Source: an uncultured Clostridia bacterium
GTDB lineage: Bacteria > Bacillota > Clostridia > Oscillospirales > Acutalibacteraceae
DNA length: 64,000 nt
Reading direction: 5' to 3'
NCBI GenBank assembly: GCA_945787805.1
Contig: CALZID010000001.1
Span: 1 to 64,000 of the forward strand
Position numbers and translations under genes: made by a program. Position 1 is the first letter of the stretch. Every line of letters starts with the position of its first letter. The notes under the pieces are model-generated. The model was not told where the DNA came from and ran no database searches. It saw only the letters and a list, made by a program, of their open reading frames with translations. Positions 63,549 to 64,000 of the stretch are shown in pieces.

Positions 63549-64000
63549 ATGACACTTGAAGAAAAAGTAGTTAAAATACTAAACGAAAAAGGACTTCTGC
63601 TCGCTTGCGCCGAGTCTTGTACGGGCGGGTTGATTGCAAAGCGCATTACCGATGTCAGCGGCTCTTCCGCAGTGTTTAATTGCGGAATAGTCAGTTACAG
63701 TAACGATATTAAAGAAAGTATTTTGGGCGTAAAACACGAAACACTTGAAAAATACGGTGCAGTCAGTGAACAAACGGTTCGTGAAATGGTGCAGGGTGTA
63801 CTGAGATTATCAAAGGCAGATATTGCCGTTTCGGTTTCGGGAATTGCAGGGCCTAACAGCGATAACACATTAAAACCCGTGGGTTTAATTTTTCTTGCAA
63901 TTGCTTATAATAACGAAATTAAGGTTGTTCGGCTTAACAACAGTTTTTCCGATGATATAAGAAATCAAAACAGGAAAAGTGCTGCCGATGAAGCGTTTAG
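63549..64000 (+). CDS. CinA C-terminal-domain protein (nicotinamide-nucleotide amidohydrolase), cut by the window edge
   Basis: The first 150 residues are visible and the frame runs off the end. The CAESCTGGLIAKRITDVSGSS motif region with its catalytic serine, and VSGIAGPNSDN, identify the PncC/CinA-C domain, which deamidates nicotinamide mononucleotide in pyridine-nucleotide recycling. Such proteins are about 160 residues, so only a few are missing. AAGGTGAAATA precedes the ATG, 9 bases after thiI, in the same operon. Confidence 0.88.
   Translation, partial: MTLEEKVVKILNEKGLLLACAESCTGGLIAKRITDVSGSSAVFNCGIVSYSNDIKESILGVKHETLEKYGAVSEQTVREMVQGVLRLSKADIAVSVSGIAGPNSDNTLKPVGLIFLAIAYNNEIKVVRLNNSFSDDIRNQNRKSAADEAF

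Overview
The window looks like a chromosomal segment of a low-GC, spore-forming member of the Clostridia, probably a gut Oscillospiraceae/Ruminococcaceae-type bacterium. Supporting evidence is the spoIIGA-sigE pair, an intact sigK, a SpoIVFA/SpoIVFB-like pair, ypeB, a bile-salt-hydrolase-type enzyme, plant- and host-glycan enzymes (GH29, a GH63-like hydrolase, an arabinose operon) and a dockerin-tailed protease. Species assignment is inference from gene content only. Most genes use the same AT-rich style; the exception is a visibly GC-richer island at about 45.9-48.3 kb beside a tRNA-Ser gene.

Layout, left to right. Three tRNA genes (His, Arg, Gly) lie on the minus strand with their own promoter. 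Then come a ZIP metal transporter, sigK, a large GH63-like glycosidase, a class A penicillin-binding protein, and a carA-carB-ruvX operon. CarA and CarB are full open frames but have lost key catalytic residues. spoIIGA-sigE follows, then a glycerol-3-phosphate oxidation trio (GlpA-like, FAD/NAD oxidoreductase, DUF1667) coupled to a GH29 fucosidase. Convergent to it are a GPH-type sugar transporter and rnhA. The 20-38 kb stretch is a dense housekeeping run: rnj, gdpP, rplI, dnaB, tilS, hpt, ftsH, a spoIVFA/spoIVFB-like pair, the TIGR03960/DUF2344 radical-SAM pair, a MATE pump, a Gfo/Idh/MocA oxidoreductase, rplS and prmA. An iron-uptake operon (feoA, feoB, FeoB-associated Cys-rich protein) follows a promoter flanked by two dyads of DtxR type. 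Next is an arabinose operon (araB-like, araA, araD, ATC-hydrolase family).

The accessory part runs from 45.0 to 52 kb: a broken LytTR regulator fragment, tRNA-Ser(CGA), a hairpin- and repeat-rich stretch, and an imported MerR-controlled module whose flavodoxin gene carries an in-frame amber stop. Three 23-bp-spaced repeats follow, then a 1147-residue subtilisin with BspA-type leucine-rich repeats and a C-terminal dockerin. From 52 to 61 kb there is a heterodimeric ABC exporter plus a FliB-like methylase. It is preceded by two overlapping micro-ORFs and an intrinsic terminator that resemble an antibiotic-sensing attenuator. An MFS transporter, the bile salt hydrolase, a repeat lipoprotein and ypeB come next. 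The right edge holds a tRNA 4-thiouridine operon (cysteine desulfurase, thiI) and a truncated cinA-type gene.

The most unusual signals are the catalytically degenerate CarA/CarB pair, the micro-ORF attenuator in front of the ABC exporter, and the dockerin-tagged protease. No CRISPR array or complete mobile element was seen. Everything here comes from reading the sequence; no database search was run.
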